From NCBI GenBank assembly GCA_018896525.1, contig JAHIMR010000113.1, positions 1 through 55,536 of the forward strand: a stretch of 55,536 bases of DNA. Direction: 5' to 3'. Positions 53,124-55,536 of this stretch are shown here, in pieces. The notes below the pieces were generated by a model, which saw only the letters and a program-made list of their open reading frames with translations, did no database searches and was not told the origin of the DNA. Made by a program: the position numbers and the translations under genes. The stretch is from Actinomycetota bacterium. GTDB lineage: Bacteria > Actinomycetota > Geothermincolia > Fen-727 > Anoxymicrobiaceae. The first letter of the stretch is position 1; the number at the start of each line of letters is the position of its first letter.

Positions 53124-55536
53124 CTAGTCCGAGTATCCCCCTATAGTGCTAGTGCCCTCGATCCTGTCCAATATGTACATTGCGCGCTCGACCATTATGT
53201 TATTACCCGGAGTCATGGATTCAACCATGATCGCCGCCCTCGCGTTCTGGAGTTGGTCTTGCATGTTGTAGGTCCTGCGGGAGTTCGCGGGGACCGTGTC
53301 GGTGAAGACGACGTTGTCTGTGCCGGTCTCGGTCAGGTACGAGATCCTCACCTCGACGTCTGATTCGTTCGGGTTCATGACCAGTGTGAAGGTCTCGGCT
53401 GAGTAGAGAGCAGCGGTAGCATCGTAATAGGAATCGCCGTCCGGCAGGTAGAACACCCGGTGGGAACCGGCCACTCCTATGGAGTCATGAGAGGCCTCAC
53501 CGGACCAGGTGTCCCAGTACATGGCGCGCTCGGCGATTATGGGCATACTTCCAGTAACCTTGATGGAGAAGTCCTGGTTCTCCATGCCGGGGACCTCATT
53601 CACTTTGATGGTATGCCTGGATCTGGGTTCCATGGCAAATGGAGCCTGGGGCTGGGGACCCTCGGGGGTCATGTACGTCAAGGTCACGTCCACTGGCTCA
53701 GGATTCGGGTTCTGGATCAGTACGTAGGTGGTGAATCCCCATCCGGTGCTACCCTCGGCAAGGTAGTAGTCGGAAGCGGGCGTGGTGGCCCCGATAGAAT
53801 CGTGTCCCTCCCTGCGGTCGTTGCGGTACATGGACCTCTCGGGAATGACCGGGATGTTACCTTCCACCATGATGGAGGCGTCTTTCGCCCCAATGTCGTC
53901 AGCTATGTTGTAGGTGGCCCTGGAGTTGGCATCTACAGTCTTGGTGAACACCAGGGGTCCCTCGTCCGCGGTCATGTAGGTGACGGTGCAGCTGGCGGGG
54001 GTGTCGTTGGGGTTCTGTATGAGTAGATAGCACTCGAAGCCCCAGTCGCTGGAGCCCTCGGGCAGGTACCACGTCTTCGCCGGCGAGGTGACGCCAATCG
54101 AGTTGTGGGCTCCTGCCCACTCACCAACGCCCGGCCCGTGCCAGGTCATGGTCCTGTCCACGGCTATAGTTTTTCCCTCCACGCACTCCACCCTTGTGGA
54201 GAAGTCCTCTTCTCCCAGGATGTCTGCCGGGTTCATGGTGTACTGGCTCATGGGGACCATGGTGATGGTCCCCCCGGGAACCTCTCCGGAGGGAGTCATG
54301 TAGGTGACATCCGCCTGGACCTGGGAGTCGTTGGGGTTCTCCACGGTGATGTAGCAGTCAAAGCCCCAGGCGGTTGAGCCCTCGGCCAGGTACCAGGTGG
54401 GGTAGTCGACGGTAAAGGTTCTATCGGTGTTTGAGGTTCCTGCAGATGTGACAACCGTTACCGCTCCGGCGGCTGCCCCTTGAGGCACGGTGCATATGAT
54501 CTTGGTGTCGCTCCACAGCTTGTACTCTGTGGCGGGTACCCCGCCGAAGGCCACGTAGGAGGCGGAACCACCGGTCTCACCGCTTCCCTGTGTGTTCCCG
54601 AAGCCAGAACCGCTAATGGTCACTTCGGTCCCCGGGGGTCCGGATTCCGGGACCACGCGGGTCACGTCCGGTGTGGGTGGTGGTGGTGGTGAGGTTACGG
54701 TGAACGTCTTGCCGTTACTGGCCCCACCGTCGGTGGTGACCTTCACCTCCCCGGTGGTGGCACCGGAGGAGACCTTGCACTTGATCTTGGTGTCGGACCA
54801 AGAGACATAGTCGGTAACCTTGGTGGTGTTGAACTTCACGTAGGATGAACCCTGTGTGGTGCCGAAGTTGGTGCCGTTTACGGTCACCTCGGTTCCCACC
54901 TGACCTGAGGTGGGAGAGATGGAGGTTATACCGGGGGTGGGTGGCGCTGTGTTCACGGTGAAGCCTCCATCTAGACCCTCGGGAACCTCGTTGCCGGTGG
55001 AGACGTTGACGTCCCTTGGTCCCACAGGCGCGCCGGGAAGTACGGTGATGTTGGCCGTCGCATGCGTGGAGTCGGTAACCGTTGTCGAGTTAACATTTAT
55101 CCCGGTTCCGGAGAAGCTGGCCTCTGACACCCCTTCCGTGAAGTGCGTATCGCACCCTACTATCTCCACGTCGAGGGTCTGCCCGGGTGGTCCCCACTCG
55201 GGGTTGCAGGATGAGATGGCCGAAAGCACCGCGTCGATACCTGTGGCGGGAGGGTTCACCGGGTCCGCGCTCGCCCAGTCCAGCTTGTTGTCAAACCACT
55301 CGGCACGGTGGTTGCCCTCACACGGGCTTCCGTTCTCCCATGGCCTGAAGTACACCTTGCAGTCAACGCCCGGGCGCAGGCTGCGCATGGTGTAACTCCC
55401 GTCCGCGCCGGTGAAGTAAGACCACCCGCCGATTGTCCCCCCGTGACCCAATACCACCGCGTCGAATGTGGAGTCGTGCGCCCTGACCTCGCAGTCCTGT
55501 ACCGGATCACCGGTTATCCCCTCAATGACCGTACCG
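53124..55536 (-). CDS. Large cell-surface protein with TIG domains and four ~105-aa repeats (5' end cut)
   Basis: The open frame runs to the window edge, so the N-terminus is missing; 803 residues are visible. Residues 1-65 resemble a carboxypeptidase regulatory-like Ig fold (VIEGITGDPVQDCEVRAHDS, GADGSYTMRSLRPG). A beta domain follows (about 108-196), then two IPT/TIG domains (about 202-281 and 290-377, SPTSGQVGTEVTVNGTNFG and PESGPPGTEVTISGSGFG). Four repeats of about 105 aa start near 380, 488, 589 and 694, each with xYLxEGSxxWGF, NPNxxxVxVxxTYMT and AERxMY, like DUF5719. There is no sortase signal or anchor at the C-terminus. Likely an adhesin or scaffold; ligand unknown. Confidence 0.8.
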   Translation of the reverse strand, partial: GTVIEGITGDPVQDCEVRAHDSTFDAVVLGHGGTIGGWSYFTGADGSYTMRSLRPGVDCKVYFRPWENGSPCEGNHRAEWFDNKLDWASADPVNPPATGIDAVLSAISSCNPEWGPPGQTLDVEIVGCDTHFTEGVSEASFSGTGINVNSTTVTDSTHATANITVLPGAPVGPRDVNVSTGNEVPEGLDGGFTVNTAPPTPGITSISPTSGQVGTEVTVNGTNFGTTQGSSYVKFNTTKVTDYVSWSDTKIKCKVSSGATTGEVKVTTDGGASNGKTFTVTSPPPPPTPDVTRVVPESGPPGTEVTISGSGFGNTQGSGETGGSASYVAFGGVPATEYKLWSDTKIICTVPQGAAAGAVTVVTSAGTSNTDRTFTVDYPTWYLAEGSTAWGFDCYITVENPNDSQVQADVTYMTPSGEVPGGTITMVPMSQYTMNPADILGEEDFSTRVECVEGKTIAVDRTMTWHGPGVGEWAGAHNSIGVTSPAKTWYLPEGSSDWGFECYLLIQNPNDTPASCTVTYMTADEGPLVFTKTVDANSRATYNIADDIGAKDASIMVEGNIPVIPERSMYRNDRREGHDSIGATTPASDYYLAEGSTGWGFTTYVLIQNPNPEPVDVTLTYMTPEGPQPQAPFAMEPRSRHTIKVNEVPGMENQDFSIKVTGSMPIIAERAMYWDTWSGEASHDSIGVAGSHRVFYLPDGDSYYDATAALYSAETFTLVMNPNESDVEVRISYLTETGTDNVVFTDTVPANSRRTYNMQDQLQNARAAIMVESMTPGNNIMVERAMYILDRIEGTSTIGGYSD

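Overview
The window is a GC-rich bacterial chromosome segment, almost entirely coding, with most genes on the minus strand. Gene order points to a deep-branching actinobacterium (inference). The comM-dprA-xerC-whiG-rpsB-tsf-pyrH-frr-cdsA-dxr-rseP-ispG-proS string is collinear, the sporulation/flagellar-type sigma factor lies beside rpsB, a pgsA-acyltransferase-PimA-like phosphatidylinositol-mannoside cluster is present, and one protein has an LppX/LprG-like exported domain. No rRNA, tRNA, CRISPR array or intact transposase gene was seen.

Layout by coordinate. 1-183: two truncated copies of a dispersed structured repeat. 188-3200: a four-gene hydrogenase operon (V4R-like protein, small subunit, large subunit, 2[4Fe-4S] ferredoxin). 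3216-3596: a decayed duplicate of the mltG 3' end and hairpin-rich spacer. 3597-7944: mltG, ruvX, alaS and a DUF948 protein. 8200-8862: a lone plus-strand membrane-anchored protein. 8897-26083: a long minus-strand run, read in transcription order as pdxS-pdxT-yebC-ruvC-ruvA-ruvB-queH-queA-tgt-yajC-secD-secF-rel-dtd-metallohydrolase-hisS-aspS. It joins PLP synthesis, Holliday-junction processing, queuosine modification, protein export, stringent response and tRNA charging, and many neighbours overlap by 1-4 bases. 26325-30759: DUF3048 lipoprotein, htpX, lemA, a LysE-type exporter and an inositol-phosphatase-family enzyme. 31019-36612: a zinc-ribbon/LppX-like protein, then the PIM-type lipid cluster (GT4 mannosyltransferase, acyltransferase, CDP-alcohol phosphotransferase), split by two plus-strand genes whose catalytic motifs are degraded. 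37110-47549: proS to whiG. 47566-52897: xerC, dprA and comM, with a HEPN/MNT toxin-antitoxin remnant inserted between xerC and dprA and flanked by a duplicated dprA 3' end and promoter. 53124-55536: a repeat-rich cell-surface protein running off the right edge.

Three things stand out. (1) A dispersed ~165-bp element with inverted termini and an internal hairpin showing compensatory changes. Every copy has the same orientation, and the three full-length copies sit directly upstream of dtd, pdxS and rpsB. (2) A HEPN/MNT module in which both halves carry inactivating lesions, framed by direct repeats of the dprA end. (3) A matching 3'-end duplication at mltG. Small palindromic repeats of the GGTGCCTGGCACC type are scattered through intergenic gaps. 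All functional calls come from reading motifs and gene order; no database search was run.
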